Shown in pieces: positions 52,407 to 61,934 of a stretch of DNA of 64,000 nt. The stretch spans positions 1,229,325 through 1,293,324 of the forward strand of contig NZ_LMFH01000005.1 in NCBI RefSeq assembly GCF_001427225.1, given 5' to 3'. The notes beneath the pieces were generated by a model, which worked only from the letters and a program-made list of their open reading frames with translations, was not told the DNA's origin and made no database searches. The translations under genes were made by a program, and so were the position numbers. Source of the DNA: Lysobacter sp. Root494 (GTDB taxonomy: Bacteria > Pseudomonadota > Gammaproteobacteria > Xanthomonadales > Xanthomonadaceae). Position 1 is the stretch's first letter, and each line of letters begins with the position of its first letter.

Positions 52407-52781
52407 ATGTCCGACTTCCTTGGCATCCACGGCACCGCGCTCGCATTGCGCGAGAAGCGCTTGCAGCTGCTCGCCGCCAATATCGCCAACGCGGACACAC
52501 CGCATTACCAGGCCCAGGATCTGGACTTCACCACTGCGCTCCGCAGTGCGCTGCAGCCCGGCAGCAACGCGACGGGCCCCGGCGGCGGGGATGCGATCCA
52601 GCAAGCCGCCGCGAGCGCGCAGTACCTGCGTCCGGCCAGCCAGCCCAGCCTCGACGGCAACACGGTCGATGGCGATCGCGAGAACGCGAGCTACGCGCAG
52701 GCGGTCGTTGAATACCGCGCCTCGCTTTCCTTCATCGAATCGAAGGTCCGCTCGATGCTGACCGCGATCACCGGCCAATAG
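52407..52781 (+). CDS. flgB: Flagellar basal-body rod protein FlgB
   Basis: A 124-residue protein beginning MSDFLGIHGTALALREKRLQLLAANIANADTPHYQ, the FlgB/rod signature. The C-terminus has VVEYRASLSFIESKVRSMLTAITGQ. It is the first rod protein next to the MS ring. The operon flgBCDEFGHIJKL begins here under a sigma-54-type promoter. The start was placed at the conserved MSDFLG; upstream sequence in frame runs through the repeat. Confidence 0.94.
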   Translation: MSDFLGIHGTALALREKRLQLLAANIANADTPHYQAQDLDFTTALRSALQPGSNATGPGGGDAIQQAAASAQYLRPASQPSLDGNTVDGDRENASYAQAVVEYRASLSFIESKVRSMLTAITGQ

Positions 52782-52795
52782 GAGGCGCGCGGCCC

Positions 52796-53203
52796 ATGAG
52801 CAACCTGCCCATCTTCGACGTCGCCGGTTCGGCGATGAACGCGCAGTCGGTGCGGCTGAGCACCGTCGCGTCCAACCTCGCCAACGCCGACTCGATTTCC
52901 GGAAATCCCGACGCCGTATTCCGCGCCAAACAGCCGGTGTTTTCGGCGGAACCGGTCGGCAACGACCCGGCGCTCGCCGGCGTGCAGGTGACGCAGGTCA
53001 CCGAAAGCACCGCTGCACCGCTGAAGCGCTACGAACCCGGCCATCCGCTCGCCGACGCACAGGGCTACGTGTACGCGCCGGACATCGATCCGGTCGCGCA
53101 GATGGTCGACCTCATCTCCGCCTCGCGCAGCTACCAGGCCAATGTCGAGGTGTTCAACAGCGCGAAGGAACTCGCCGTCGCCACGCTCAACCTGGGCCGC
53201 TGA
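52796..53203 (+). CDS. flgC: Flagellar basal-body rod protein FlgC
   Basis: The 135-residue protein starts MSNLPIFDVAGSAMNAQSVRLSTVASNLANADS, the FlgC pattern, and ends MVDLISASRSYQANVEVFNSAKELAVATLNLG. It builds the proximal rod. Gap to flgB is 14 nt, with AGGAGG in it, and to flgD 29 nt. Confidence 0.95.
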   Translation: MSNLPIFDVAGSAMNAQSVRLSTVASNLANADSISGNPDAVFRAKQPVFSAEPVGNDPALAGVQVTQVTESTAAPLKRYEPGHPLADAQGYVYAPDIDPVAQMVDLISASRSYQANVEVFNSAKELAVATLNLGR

Positions 53204-53232
53204 CGCGCGCCCGCCGAGGAAATCGTTTCGAT

Positions 53233-53898
53233 ATGAGCACGGTCACCAGCAGCACCGACAACACCTTCGCTTCGCTCGGCCTGGCGGCGCAGCCGAACGA
53301 CCGCAGCACGTCGCTCGGCCAGGCCGATTTCCTGCGCCTGATGACCGAGCAGCTCAAGAACCAGGACCCGCTGAAGCCGCTCGACAACGCACAGTTCCTT
53401 GGCCAGCTCGCGCAGTTTTCCACCGTGCAGGGCATCGACAAGATGCAGGGCGCGATGCAGGCGGTCGCGAGCATCATGGAATCCGACCAGACCTTGCGCG
53501 CGGCCGCACTGGTGGGCCGCGAAGCGCTGGTGGAAGCCTCTTCTCTCGACGTGCAGGCCGGCACCACTGTGCGCGGCGAAATCACGGCCACGAGCGCGGG
53601 TCCGGTCACCGTCGAGATCGTCGATGCCGCAGGCACGCGCGTACGCACCATGAGCGTGCAGGCGAATGCCGCCGGCAATGTGCCCTTCCAGTGGGACGGA
53701 CGCGACGATGCGGGCCAGGCGACGACCGGCGGCCGTTACACCGTCCGCGCAATCGCAGGCAGTGGCGAGGAGTCCGAAGCCCTCACCGTCAGCGTCGCTG
53801 CGCAGATCGACAGCGTTTCCATCGAGCCCAGCGGGCTCGTCCTCAACCTCGAAGGCCTGGGCAGCCATCCGCTGTCGGCCATCCGCCGCATCGGCTGA
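53233..53898 (+). CDS. flgD: Flagellar hook-capping protein FlgD
   Basis: A 221-residue protein. The N-terminal FLRLMTEQLKNQDPLKPLDNAQFLGQLAQFSTVQGIDKM is diagnostic of FlgD. The C-terminal half has the Ig-like/Tudor domains (VQWDGRDDAGQATTGGRYTV). It caps and scaffolds hook growth. The start codon follows an AGGAAATC-type ribosome site. Confidence 0.95.
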   Translation: MSTVTSSTDNTFASLGLAAQPNDRSTSLGQADFLRLMTEQLKNQDPLKPLDNAQFLGQLAQFSTVQGIDKMQGAMQAVASIMESDQTLRAAALVGREALVEASSLDVQAGTTVRGEITATSAGPVTVEIVDAAGTRVRTMSVQANAAGNVPFQWDGRDDAGQATTGGRYTVRAIAGSGEESEALTVSVAAQIDSVSIEPSGLVLNLEGLGSHPLSAIRRIG

Positions 53899-53948
53899 TC
53901 GCCGGTGCAGTTCCCAGACGCACGACTCCACACGGCACAGGAGCACAC

Positions 53949-55169
53949 ATGAGTTTCCGCATCTCGCTCAGTGGCATGAACGCGGCTTCGGCCGATCTCA
54001 ACGTCACCTCGCACAACATCGCCAACGCGAACACCACAGGCTTCAAGGAATCGCGTGCGGAGTTCGCCGACGTCTTCCCGGTCTCGGCCGCCGGCCTCTC
54101 GCGCAACGCGATCGGCGCGGGCGTGCGGCTGGACAAGGTCGCGCAGCAGTTCGCACAGGGCAACGTGGACTTCACCGGCCGCGCGCTCGATCTCGCGCTG
54201 TCCGGCCAGGGCTTCTTCACCCTGTCCGCCAATGGGTCGATGGTGTATTCGCGCGCCGGCAACTTCGGCACCGATCGCGATGGCTATGTCGTGAATCCGT
54301 CGGGCCAGCGCTTGCAGGTGTTCCTGCCGAATGCAGGCGGCAATGGTTTCGATACGGGCCGCTTGGGCGACCTGCGGCTGGCTACCGGCGATTCGCCGCC
54401 GTTGGCGACCACCACGGTCGAAGTCGGCACCAACCTGCCGGGCGATGCGTCGCCGCCGCTGCTCAGTCCGTTCGACGCCAACGACCCGTCCACGTACAAC
54501 CACACCACTTCCGTGACGGTCTACGACTCGCTCGGCGCGACGCACACGCAGTCGATGTACTTCATCAAGACGGCGAACCCGAACGAGTGGCAGGTGCAGA
54601 CGCAGATCGATGGCGCCGACGTGGGCACGGCGCAGACGCTGCAGTATTCGTCGAGTGGGCAGCTGGTTTCGCCATCGCCCGGCCGCATCGCCCTGCCCGC
54701 CTTCACTCCGGCAACCGGCGCGGCACCCATGCCGGTCACGCTCGAGATGAGCGGCTCCACGCAGTACGGCAATGCATTCGGCGTGTCGTCGCTGACGCAG
54801 GATGGTTATGCGACGGGCCGCCTCATCAACATCGAGGTCTCCAGCGAAGGCATCGTCAATGCGCGCTACACCAACGGCGTGTCGACGCCGCTCGGCCAGG
54901 TCGCGCTGACCACCTTCACCAATCCGCAGGGTCTGCAGCCGCTGGGCGACAACGGCTGGGCGGAGACGTTCGAGTCGGGCCAGGCGCGCCGCGGTGCCGC
55001 GGGAACGTCTGAATTCGGACTGGTGCAGGGGGGCGCGCTGGAAGCCTCCAACGTGGACCTCACCGCGCAGCTGGTGAACATGATCAGCGCGCAGCGCAAC
55101 TTCCAGGCGAACGCGCAGATGATTTCGACACAGGACCAGATCACGCAGACGGTGATCAACATTCGCTAG
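53949..55169 (+). CDS. flgE: Flagellar hook protein FlgE
   Basis: A 406-residue protein with the conserved start MSFRISLSGMNAASADLNVTSHNIANANTTGFKE, a variable D1/D2 domain (about 150-330) and the C-terminal QLVNMISAQRNFQANAQMISTQDQITQTVINIR. It is the structural subunit of the hook. ATG 53949 is preceded by a GAGCACAC stretch. A repeat element follows the stop. Confidence 0.95.
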   Translation: MSFRISLSGMNAASADLNVTSHNIANANTTGFKESRAEFADVFPVSAAGLSRNAIGAGVRLDKVAQQFAQGNVDFTGRALDLALSGQGFFTLSANGSMVYSRAGNFGTDRDGYVVNPSGQRLQVFLPNAGGNGFDTGRLGDLRLATGDSPPLATTTVEVGTNLPGDASPPLLSPFDANDPSTYNHTTSVTVYDSLGATHTQSMYFIKTANPNEWQVQTQIDGADVGTAQTLQYSSSGQLVSPSPGRIALPAFTPATGAAPMPVTLEMSGSTQYGNAFGVSSLTQDGYATGRLINIEVSSEGIVNARYTNGVSTPLGQVALTTFTNPQGLQPLGDNGWAETFESGQARRGAAGTSEFGLVQGGALEASNVDLTAQLVNMISAQRNFQANAQMISTQDQITQTVINIR

Positions 55170-55188
55170 TGAGCGATCCCTCTTGCTT

Positions 55189-55291
55189 GTCATCCCCGCG
55201 AAGGCGGGGATCCAGTGACTTGGCCTTGGCTTTCAGCTTCAGACGCAGGCGAAAAGCAAAGTCGCTGGGTTCCCGCCTACGCGGGAACGAC
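55189..55291. repeat. Dispersed palindromic repeat B (flgE-flgF gap)
   Basis: An inverted pair. GTCATCCCCGCGAAGGCGGG plus ATCCAGTGACTT at the left is mirrored by AAAGTCGCTGGGTTCCCGCC and TACGCGGGAACGAC at the right. It is the same family as the elements at 52131 and 56943, with the left GCGAAGGCGGGGATCCAGTG form. It lies 20 nt after the flgE stop. Confidence 0.85.
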
Positions 55292-55329
55292 GAGCGAAAG
55301 CGATGCCGTTCCAGGTGCAGGAAAAACCC

Positions 55330-56079
55330 ATGACCGACCGCTCCCTATACATCGCGATGACCGGCGCCAGCGCCACGCTGCGCGCCCAGGCTTCGGTCGC
55401 GCACAACCTGGCCAACACCGACACCGTCGGCTTCCAGGCGACGCTGACCGGAACCGTGGCGGCGCCAGTCGCCGGTGCCGGCCTGCCTTCGCGCGTGGCG
55501 ACAATGCAGCAGACGATGGGCGTGAGCTCGGCAGCGGGCGCATTGACCAATACCGGCAATCCGCTCGACATCGCGTTGCAGTCGGAACACTGGCTCGCGG
55601 TGCAGGATCGCAACGGCGGAGTCGCCTACACGCGTGCCGGCGATCTGCGCATCAACCAGAACGGCCTGCTCACCACGGCGAGCGGCCTTTCGGTGCTCGA
55701 CCAGTCGGGCGCGCCGATGACGGTTCCGCCCAACGACGCCCTGCACATCGGTGGCGACGGCACGATCTCGATCGTGCCACAGGGCCAGCCCCCTTCGACG
55801 ATGGCCAGTGCCGGCCGCCTGCAGGTCGTCGCGACGAATACCCGCGACCTGGTGCGAGGCGAAGACGGACTGATGCGTACGCCGCCCGGATCGAACCCGC
55901 CGCCGCCCGCGGCCGGCAACGTCCTCACTGCCGGCGTGCTGGAGAACAGCAATGTCGACGGCACCGCGATGCTGGTGTCGATGATCCAGCTCGCGCGCCA
56001 GTTCGAGACGCAGGTACGCGTCTTGCACAGTGCGGACGAGAGCGCACGTTCGGCCAATTCGCTGCTGTCATCGCGCTGA
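55330..56079 (+). CDS. flgF: Flagellar basal-body rod protein FlgF
   Basis: A 249-residue protein. MTDRSLYIAMTGASATLRAQASVAHNLANTDTVGFQ is the FlgF pattern, LLTTASGLSVLDQSGAPMTV is in the middle, and NSNVDGTAMLVSMIQLARQFETQVRVLHSADESARS the C-terminus. It forms part of the proximal rod. AGGA precedes the ATG. Confidence 0.94.
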   Translation: MTDRSLYIAMTGASATLRAQASVAHNLANTDTVGFQATLTGTVAAPVAGAGLPSRVATMQQTMGVSSAAGALTNTGNPLDIALQSEHWLAVQDRNGGVAYTRAGDLRINQNGLLTTASGLSVLDQSGAPMTVPPNDALHIGGDGTISIVPQGQPPSTMASAGRLQVVATNTRDLVRGEDGLMRTPPGSNPPPPAAGNVLTAGVLENSNVDGTAMLVSMIQLARQFETQVRVLHSADESARSANSLLSSR

Positions 56080-56119
56080 GTTCCACCACAACCACCCCTT
56101 CTTCGAAGAGTAATCCGCC

Positions 56120-56905
56120 ATGACCCAGGCTCTGTGGATCGCCAAGACCGGCCTCGACGCGCAGCAGACGCGCATGGCGGTGATTTCCAACAATCTCGCC
56201 AACACGAACACCACCGGCTTCAAGCGCGATCGTGCCAGCTTCGAAGACCTGCTCTACCAGACCGTGCGCCAGCCCGGCGGCGCGTCTTCCGAGCAGACGC
56301 AGCTGCCGACGGGCCTTTCGACCGGCACCGGCGTGCGCGTCGCGGCGACGGCCAAGCAGTTCGCCCAGGGCAACCTCGCGCAGACCGGCAACGCGCTGGA
56401 CGTGGCGATCAATGGCCGCGGCTTCTTCGAAGTGTTGATGCCCGACGGCAGCACCGCGTACACGCGCGATGGCAGCTTCCAGCTCAACGCACAGGGCGAG
56501 CTGGTCACCAATTCCGGATACCCGGTGCAGCCGGGCCTGCAGTTTCCCGAAGGCACGCAGAGCGTGACCGTGGGCAGCGACGGCACGGTAAGCGTGCAGA
56601 TCGCCGGGCAGGCCGAATCCGTGCAGGTCGGCCAGCTGACGCTCGCCGACTTCGTCAATCCCGCCGGCCTGCAGGCCAAGGGCGAAAACCTCTTCGTCGA
56701 AACCGGCGCGAGCGGACCCGCGCAGAGCGGTGCACCCGGCCAGAGCGGTGTCGGCGTGCTCGTGCAGGGCGCACTGGAAGGCTCCAACGTCAACGTCGTC
56801 GAGGAACTGGTGTCGATGATCGAAACGCAACGCGCCTACGAGACCAATGCGAAGGCGATTTCGACGACCGATCAGATGCTGGCGTACCTCAATAACAACC
56901 TGTGA
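56120..56905 (+). CDS. flgG: Flagellar distal rod protein FlgG
   Basis: The 261-residue protein has [59 protein letters not shown] and [37 protein letters not shown], the FlgG hallmarks. It forms the distal rod. The gap to flgH is filled by a palindromic repeat. Confidence 0.96.
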   Translation: MTQALWIAKTGLDAQQTRMAVISNNLANTNTTGFKRDRASFEDLLYQTVRQPGGASSEQTQLPTGLSTGTGVRVAATAKQFAQGNLAQTGNALDVAINGRGFFEVLMPDGSTAYTRDGSFQLNAQGELVTNSGYPVQPGLQFPEGTQSVTVGSDGTVSVQIAGQAESVQVGQLTLADFVNPAGLQAKGENLFVETGASGPAQSGAPGQSGVGVLVQGALEGSNVNVVEELVSMIETQRAYETNAKAISTTDQMLAYLNNNL

Positions 56906-56942
56906 GTGGTGTGATGTCGGCTAATGCGCTCTTGCCGTTGCT

Positions 56943-57077
56943 CGTCATTCCTGCGAAGGCCGGAAGCGCTCTTCCACAGCGTGGAGCGCTGGTCATCCAG
57001 TGCCTTTGGCTCTTGAACCAGGAATGGGCAAAAGCAAGAACAAAGTCACTGGATCCCCGCTTTCGCGGGGATGACGA
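56943..57077. repeat. Dispersed palindromic repeat C (flgG-flgH gap)
   Basis: CGTCATTCCTGCGAAGGCCGGA at the left (56943), CATCCAGTGCCTTTGG after it, then AAAGTCACTGGATCCCCGC and the complementary GCGGGGATGACGAG ending at 57077. Translated in the flgH frame it gives the familiar VIPAKAG and LDPRFRGDD peptides, which are artefacts of this repeat. It belongs to the same family as the elements at 52131 and 55189. Confidence 0.85.
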
Positions 57078-57123
57078 GCAACAACAAGAGCAAAAACAGA
57101 CACAAGGGCAACGCATATGCGGT

Positions 57124-57843
57124 TTGCACGTCCTTGCCTGCACCACCCTCCTCACCCTCGCCGGCTGCGCCTCCGTCGTCGGCGACGTGCGCCCGTTCTC
57201 TGCGCAAACCAATTCGTCCGCCGGCCGGCCAGAAGTCGTCCAGCAACACGCTGAAGCGGCTGCTGCACTGGGTGACGGCGGAGGTTCGATCTTCGCCAGT
57301 GCGGGCAGCAATCAGAGCGGGCCGCGCATGCGTTTGTTCGAAGATAACAAGGCGCGCGGGGTCGGCGACCTGCTGACCATCGTGCTGGTCGAGAACACCC
57401 GCGCCAAGACGAATGCGAAAACCGCCGTGACCAAAGACGCGGGAGTCGGAATCTCGGCACCGACGATTTTCGGCCAGGGCGTCACCTACAACGGCAAGCC
57501 GCTGCTGCAGGCCGAGATCGAAGGCTCGCGCGACTTTTCGGGCGCCGGCGACAGCGCTCAAAGCAACCAGCTGGCCGGAAACATCACCGTATCGGTGGTC
57601 GAGAACCTCGGCAACGGCAACCTGCGCGTCGCCGGCGAAAAGCGCATGCGCCTGAACCAGGGCGACGAGCTGGTCCAGATTCAAGGAATCGTGCGGACCG
57701 CCGATATCGGTCCCGACAACCGGATCACCTCGGACCGCGTCGGCGAAGCCCGGATCGTCTATGGCGGCCGCGGCACCATCGCGCGCTCCAACGCGATGGG
57801 CTGGCTCGGGCGCTTCTTCAATTCCGCTGCGTTTCCGTACTGA
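57124..57843 (+). CDS. flgH: Flagellar L-ring protein FlgH (5' end apparently frameshifted)
   Basis: About 239 residues: lipoprotein end LLTLAGC, then [27 protein letters not shown] and [46 protein letters not shown], typical FlgH. The expected start ATG CGG TTT GCA CGT lies at 57117 in a different frame. Removing one C near 57131 would join it to give [17 protein letters not shown], a perfect lipoprotein signal. As sequenced, the frame must start at TTG 57124 or earlier through the repeat (from 56902). I give the TTG start. The open frame upstream is repeat-derived. Confidence 0.8.
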   Translation: MHVLACTTLLTLAGCASVVGDVRPFSAQTNSSAGRPEVVQQHAEAAAALGDGGGSIFASAGSNQSGPRMRLFEDNKARGVGDLLTIVLVENTRAKTNAKTAVTKDAGVGISAPTIFGQGVTYNGKPLLQAEIEGSRDFSGAGDSAQSNQLAGNITVSVVENLGNGNLRVAGEKRMRLNQGDELVQIQGIVRTADIGPDNRITSDRVGEARIVYGGRGTIARSNAMGWLGRFFNSAAFPY

Positions 57844-57851
57844 GGGCTGAC

Positions 57852-59027
57852 ATGCGATTCCTGAAGAACATCGCCGCTGCTCTCCGTAGTCAGCAACACG
57901 GCATCGCCAGGGTGCGCTGTGGCGCGCCGCGCGCAAAGCAATTCGCCATCACTTTGCTGATGACGTTCGCGAGCATCGCGCCCGCGCACGCCGAGCGCAT
58001 CAAGGATCTCGCCCAGGTCGCCGGCGTGCGCGGCAACCCGTTGGTGGGTTACGGGCTGGTCGTCGGCCTCGATGGCAGCGGCGATCGCACCAGCCAGACG
58101 CCGTTCACGGTGCAGAGTCTCAAGACGATGCTCGACCAGCTCGGCGTAACGATCCCGCCGGGCGTGAATCCGCAGCTGAAGAACGTCGCGGCGGTAGCGA
58201 TCCAGGCCGAACTGCCCGCCTTCGCCAAGCCGGGTCAGAACATCGACGTCACCGTGTCTTCCATCGGCAATGCCGGTTCACTTCGCGGCGGCACGCTGCT
58301 GATGGCGCCGCTGCGCGGTGCCGATGGGCAGATCTATGCGATCGCGCAGGGCGCTCTCGTCGTTGGAGGCTTCGGTGCCGCGGGCAAGGACGGCTCGAAG
58401 ATCTCGGTGAACGCCCCCAACGGCGGCAGCATTCCCAACGGCGCCATCGTCGAACGCTCGGTGCCCAACGCAGCGCAGGGCAGCAACGTGGTGACGCTCA
58501 ACCTGCACGACGCCGACTTCACCACCGCCGCACGGATCGTCAGCGCCGTCGACGCCGCCTTCGGCGCGGGTCACGCCCACGCACTGGATGGCGTCACCAT
58601 CGAAGTGACTCCGCCTTCCAGCGATCGCATCGCCTTCCTTGCGCAGCTCGAATCGCTGGAAGTGAATCCCGGCGCCGCGGCAGCGAAGGTGATCGTGAGT
58701 GCGCGCACCGGCACCGTCGTGATGGGTGGACAGGTGACCGTGCTGCCTGCCGCGGTCTCGCACGGTTCGCTCACGGTTTCGATCACCGAAAACATCAACG
58801 TCAGCCAGCCCGAAGCCTTCGGTCGGGGCGGCACCGTCGTGACTCCGCAATCGAACATCGAAGTGCAGCAGGAAGGCGGACGCATGTTCATGTTCCAGGG
58901 CGGAACCTCCCTGGAAGCCATCGTGCGTGCGGTGAATGCCGTGGGCGCCGCGCCGGGCGACATCGTCGCGATCCTCGAAGCGCTCAAGCGCGCCGGGGCG
59001 CTGCGTGCGGAGCTCGAGGTGATCTGA
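57852..59027 (+). CDS. flgI: Flagellar P-ring protein FlgI
   Basis: The 391-residue protein has a signal ([42 protein letters not shown]), then [24 protein letters not shown] and [26 protein letters not shown]. The C-terminus [44 protein letters not shown] is the FlgI signature. It forms the periplasmic P ring with FlgA's help. The N-terminal region before the signal core is longer than usual (about 48 residues). Confidence 0.95.
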   Translation: MRFLKNIAAALRSQQHGIARVRCGAPRAKQFAITLLMTFASIAPAHAERIKDLAQVAGVRGNPLVGYGLVVGLDGSGDRTSQTPFTVQSLKTMLDQLGVTIPPGVNPQLKNVAAVAIQAELPAFAKPGQNIDVTVSSIGNAGSLRGGTLLMAPLRGADGQIYAIAQGALVVGGFGAAGKDGSKISVNAPNGGSIPNGAIVERSVPNAAQGSNVVTLNLHDADFTTAARIVSAVDAAFGAGHAHALDGVTIEVTPPSSDRIAFLAQLESLEVNPGAAAAKVIVSARTGTVVMGGQVTVLPAAVSHGSLTVSITENINVSQPEAFGRGGTVVTPQSNIEVQQEGGRMFMFQGGTSLEAIVRAVNAVGAAPGDIVAILEALKRAGALRAELEVI

Positions 59028-59054
59028 CAGGCACGCCGCTTGCACGCCCATGAC

Positions 59055-60050
59055 ATGCGCCTGACATCCGCCACCGGCATTTCCCTGGAGCCCGCTTCGA
59101 CGGGCTCTTCGCATGCGCGTATCGAGCAGGCCGCCCGCGAACTGGAGACGCAGTTCGCGCACATGCTGATCAAATCGATGCGTAGTACATCGATCGGCGG
59201 CGATCCGATGCTGGGCGACAACACCACGTATCGCGAGATGTACGACCAGCAGCTCGCGAAGGAACTGGGCAAGGGGCGCGGCCTCGGACTGGCGCCGATG
59301 ATCATGCGGCAGCTGGAGCGCGCGTCGCCGCAGAGCTCCACGAGTCCGGTTCCGCTCCCGTTGTCCACGCCTCCCGCTCCGATGGCGCTACCGGCAGCGA
59401 ACGGCTTGCTGCCGCTGGCACCCACGCGTGCCGGCGTTTCCATGCAGGCGCTCGACGTGCCGCTTCCTTCGGCTGCGTCGGCTGGACCCGCGGCCGCGTG
59501 CGATCCGGAAACGAAGCTCGACTGCAGCAGCCCCGAAGCCTTCGTGCGTTCGATCTGGCCGATGGCGCAGAAGACCGCCGCCGAACTCGGCGTGTCGCCA
59601 CGTGCACTGGTTGCGCAGGCGGCACTCGAGACGGGCTGGGGCCGCCGTCTCGCGCACGGGAATGGCGAGACCTCGCACAACCTGTTCGGGATCAAGGCGG
59701 GCGGACGCTGGAACGGTTCTCGGGTCAACGCCGCCACGCACGAATTCGTCGCCGGCACGCGCCGCAGCGAACGCGCCGATTTCCGCGCGTACGGCTCGGT
59801 TGCGGAAAGCTTCGCCGATTACGCGCGCCTGCTCGGCAAGGACCGCTATGCGTCCGCGCGTGGCGCGGGCGAAGACGTGCATCGCTTCGCCAGCGCATTG
59901 CAACAGGCCGGTTACGCCACCGATCCCTCGTACGCGAACAAGATCTCCGCGATCGCGAATGGATCCACTCTCAACCGCGCCCTGGCGATGCTGCCTGGCG
60001 CCACGCGGATGGTGGCCAGCGCCGCCGTCGCCACTACGCCGCGGGGTTAA
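59055..60050 (+). CDS. flgJ: Peptidoglycan hydrolase/rod cap FlgJ
   Basis: A 331-residue bifunctional protein. The N-terminal rod-cap domain (ARELETQFAHMLIKSMRST, GDNTTYREMYDQQLAKELGKGRGLG) is linked by a Pro/Ala-rich stretch to a C-terminal glucosaminidase domain with the catalytic Glu192 in AALETGWGRR and GETSHNLFGIKA. It opens peptidoglycan for the rod. ATG 59055 is preferred over a TTG at 59040. Confidence 0.93.
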   Translation: MRLTSATGISLEPASTGSSHARIEQAARELETQFAHMLIKSMRSTSIGGDPMLGDNTTYREMYDQQLAKELGKGRGLGLAPMIMRQLERASPQSSTSPVPLPLSTPPAPMALPAANGLLPLAPTRAGVSMQALDVPLPSAASAGPAAACDPETKLDCSSPEAFVRSIWPMAQKTAAELGVSPRALVAQAALETGWGRRLAHGNGETSHNLFGIKAGGRWNGSRVNAATHEFVAGTRRSERADFRAYGSVAESFADYARLLGKDRYASARGAGEDVHRFASALQQAGYATDPSYANKISAIANGSTLNRALAMLPGATRMVASAAVATTPRG

Positions 60051-60053
60051 GGC

Positions 60054-61934
60054 ATGACCGGCATTCTCTCCACCGGCACTTCCGCGCTGCTCGCATTCCA
60101 ACGCGCGCTAGGCACCGTCGGCCACAACGTCGCGAACGCGGCGACGCCGGGCTACAGCCGCCAGCGTGTCGAATTCGCGGCCCGGCCCGGACAGGGCACC
60201 AGCGCGACCTACATCGGCCAGGGCGTCGACGTGGATCGGCTGCGCCGTCTCGCCGATGGACTCGTATTCGCGCGACAGGTCGACAGCAGCGGCGAAATGG
60301 GCCGGCTCGAGCAACTTTCATCGCTGTCGACGCGGGTGGACGCCCTGCTTTCCGGCGAATCGACCAGCCTGTCGCAACCGTGGTCGGCATTCTTCGGCGC
60401 GGCCCGCGGTGTGGTATCCGATCCGACTTCGCCGGTCGCGCGCAGCCAACTGGTCACGTCGGGGCAGCAGCTCGCCAGTCGCTGGCGCTCGCTCGACAGC
60501 CAGCTGGCGACGATCGAAAAGGACACCGACCAGAAACTCGTCACCACGGTCGCCGATGCGAATCGCCTCGCGAGCGAGATCGCCTCGCTCAACCGCGACA
60601 TCGCGATCGCGGGGAGCAACGCATCGCCCGACCTGCTCGATGCGCGCGCGTTGCGCATCGACCAGCTGGCCACTCTGGTCGGCGTCGAAACCGTCGAGCA
60701 GGACGACGGCGCGATGAACGTATTCACCAACGGTGGACAACCGCTCGTACTGGGTGGCCGCGCCACGCCGCTCGGCACCACGCAGGATCCATATCGCCCG
60801 GAACGCCTGCAGATCGCGTTGGAAGGTGCGAACGGACCGATCCGCCTGCCCTCGTCGGCGATTGGCGGAGAGCTCGGTGGCCTGCTGGAATTCCGCGGCC
60901 GCGTGCTCGACCCGGCACGCGCGGAACTCGGTCGCGCGGCTACCGCATTCGCTCTCGCCTTCAACGAGGCACAACGTGCCGGTGTCGACTACAACGGCGC
61001 GCCAGGCACGGACTTTTTCTCCCTCGCGCCGCCGCGTGTCGACGCGCATGCATCCAACACCGGCACGGGCAGCCTCTCCGCCAGCGTCACCGATACCGGC
61101 GCACTTACCGGACAGGACTTCACGCTGCGTTACGCGTCCGGTAGCTGGAGCGCGACGCGTGCCGATAACGGCGAACCCATCGCGCTGTCCGGCAGCGGTA
61201 CCGCCGCCAATCCACTGAGCATCGGCGGACTCTCGCTCGTGGTAGCCGGCACGCCTGCGGACGGAGATCGCTTCGCCGTCTCGCCCACTGCGGGTGCCTC
61301 GGCCAGCATCGCGGTGGTGCTGCAGGATCCCGCCGCGATCGCTGCCGCGTCACCGCTGCAGGGCGCCGCGGACGCGTCCAATCTCGGCACCGCGCGCATC
61401 GGTGCGGCGCAGGTGACCGATGCGACGGCATTCGCGGCCTTCGCCGGCGCGAGCATCGAATTCATCGATGCCGACCAGTACACGATCGACGGTGCGGGGC
61501 CGTATGCCTACACCGCCGGCACTCCGATCGCCGGCAACGGCTGGTCGTTGACGCTCGAAGGCACGCCTGCCGCGGGCGACCGCTTCGCGCTTTCGCGCAC
61601 GCCACCGCGTTCCGCCAACAACGGCAATGCGCGCGCGCTCGCCGGGCTGGACACCAAGCCCCTGCTCGATGGCGGCACCACCAGCCTGACCAACGGCCTG
61701 AGCCAGCTCACCGCGCGCGTCGGCAGCGCCGCACGCCATGCCGATCTGACGCTGGAAGCGCAGCAGGCCATCCACGCGCAGGTCGAAGCCGAGCGCGAAT
61801 CGATTTCCGGCGTGAACCTCGACGAGGAAGCCGCCGACATGCTGCGTTTCCAGCAGGCCTACCAGGCCGCGGCGCAGGTGATCGCCACCGCCGACACCGT
61901 GTTCCAGTCGCTGCTCGGAGCCATCCGCCGATGA
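60054..61934 (+). CDS. flgK: Flagellar hook-associated protein 1 FlgK
   Basis: The 626-residue protein has GTSALLAFQRALGTVGHNVANAATPGYSRQRVEF, the central variable repeat-like domain, and the C-terminal VNLDEEAADMLRFQQAYQAAAQVIATADTVFQSLLGAIRR. Two copies of an internal pattern (LSLVVAGTPADGDRFAVSPT, SLTLEGTPAAGDRFALSRT) mark the variable domain. It joins hook and filament. The start lies 3 nt after flgJ, and its stop overlaps flgL by 4 nt. Confidence 0.96.
   Translation: MTGILSTGTSALLAFQRALGTVGHNVANAATPGYSRQRVEFAARPGQGTSATYIGQGVDVDRLRRLADGLVFARQVDSSGEMGRLEQLSSLSTRVDALLSGESTSLSQPWSAFFGAARGVVSDPTSPVARSQLVTSGQQLASRWRSLDSQLATIEKDTDQKLVTTVADANRLASEIASLNRDIAIAGSNASPDLLDARALRIDQLATLVGVETVEQDDGAMNVFTNGGQPLVLGGRATPLGTTQDPYRPERLQIALEGANGPIRLPSSAIGGELGGLLEFRGRVLDPARAELGRAATAFALAFNEAQRAGVDYNGAPGTDFFSLAPPRVDAHASNTGTGSLSASVTDTGALTGQDFTLRYASGSWSATRADNGEPIALSGSGTAANPLSIGGLSLVVAGTPADGDRFAVSPTAGASASIAVVLQDPAAIAAASPLQGAADASNLGTARIGAAQVTDATAFAAFAGASIEFIDADQYTIDGAGPYAYTAGTPIAGNGWSLTLEGTPAAGDRFALSRTPPRSANNGNARALAGLDTKPLLDGGTTSLTNGLSQLTARVGSAARHADLTLEAQQAIHAQVEAERESISGVNLDEEAADMLRFQQAYQAAAQVIATADTVFQSLLGAIRR

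Noticed and set aside
56902-57123. N-terminal extension of FlgH through the repeat element
   Set aside because: The peptide contains VIPAKAG and LDPRFRGDD, the usual translation of the dispersed repeat, and has no FlgH homology or signal.
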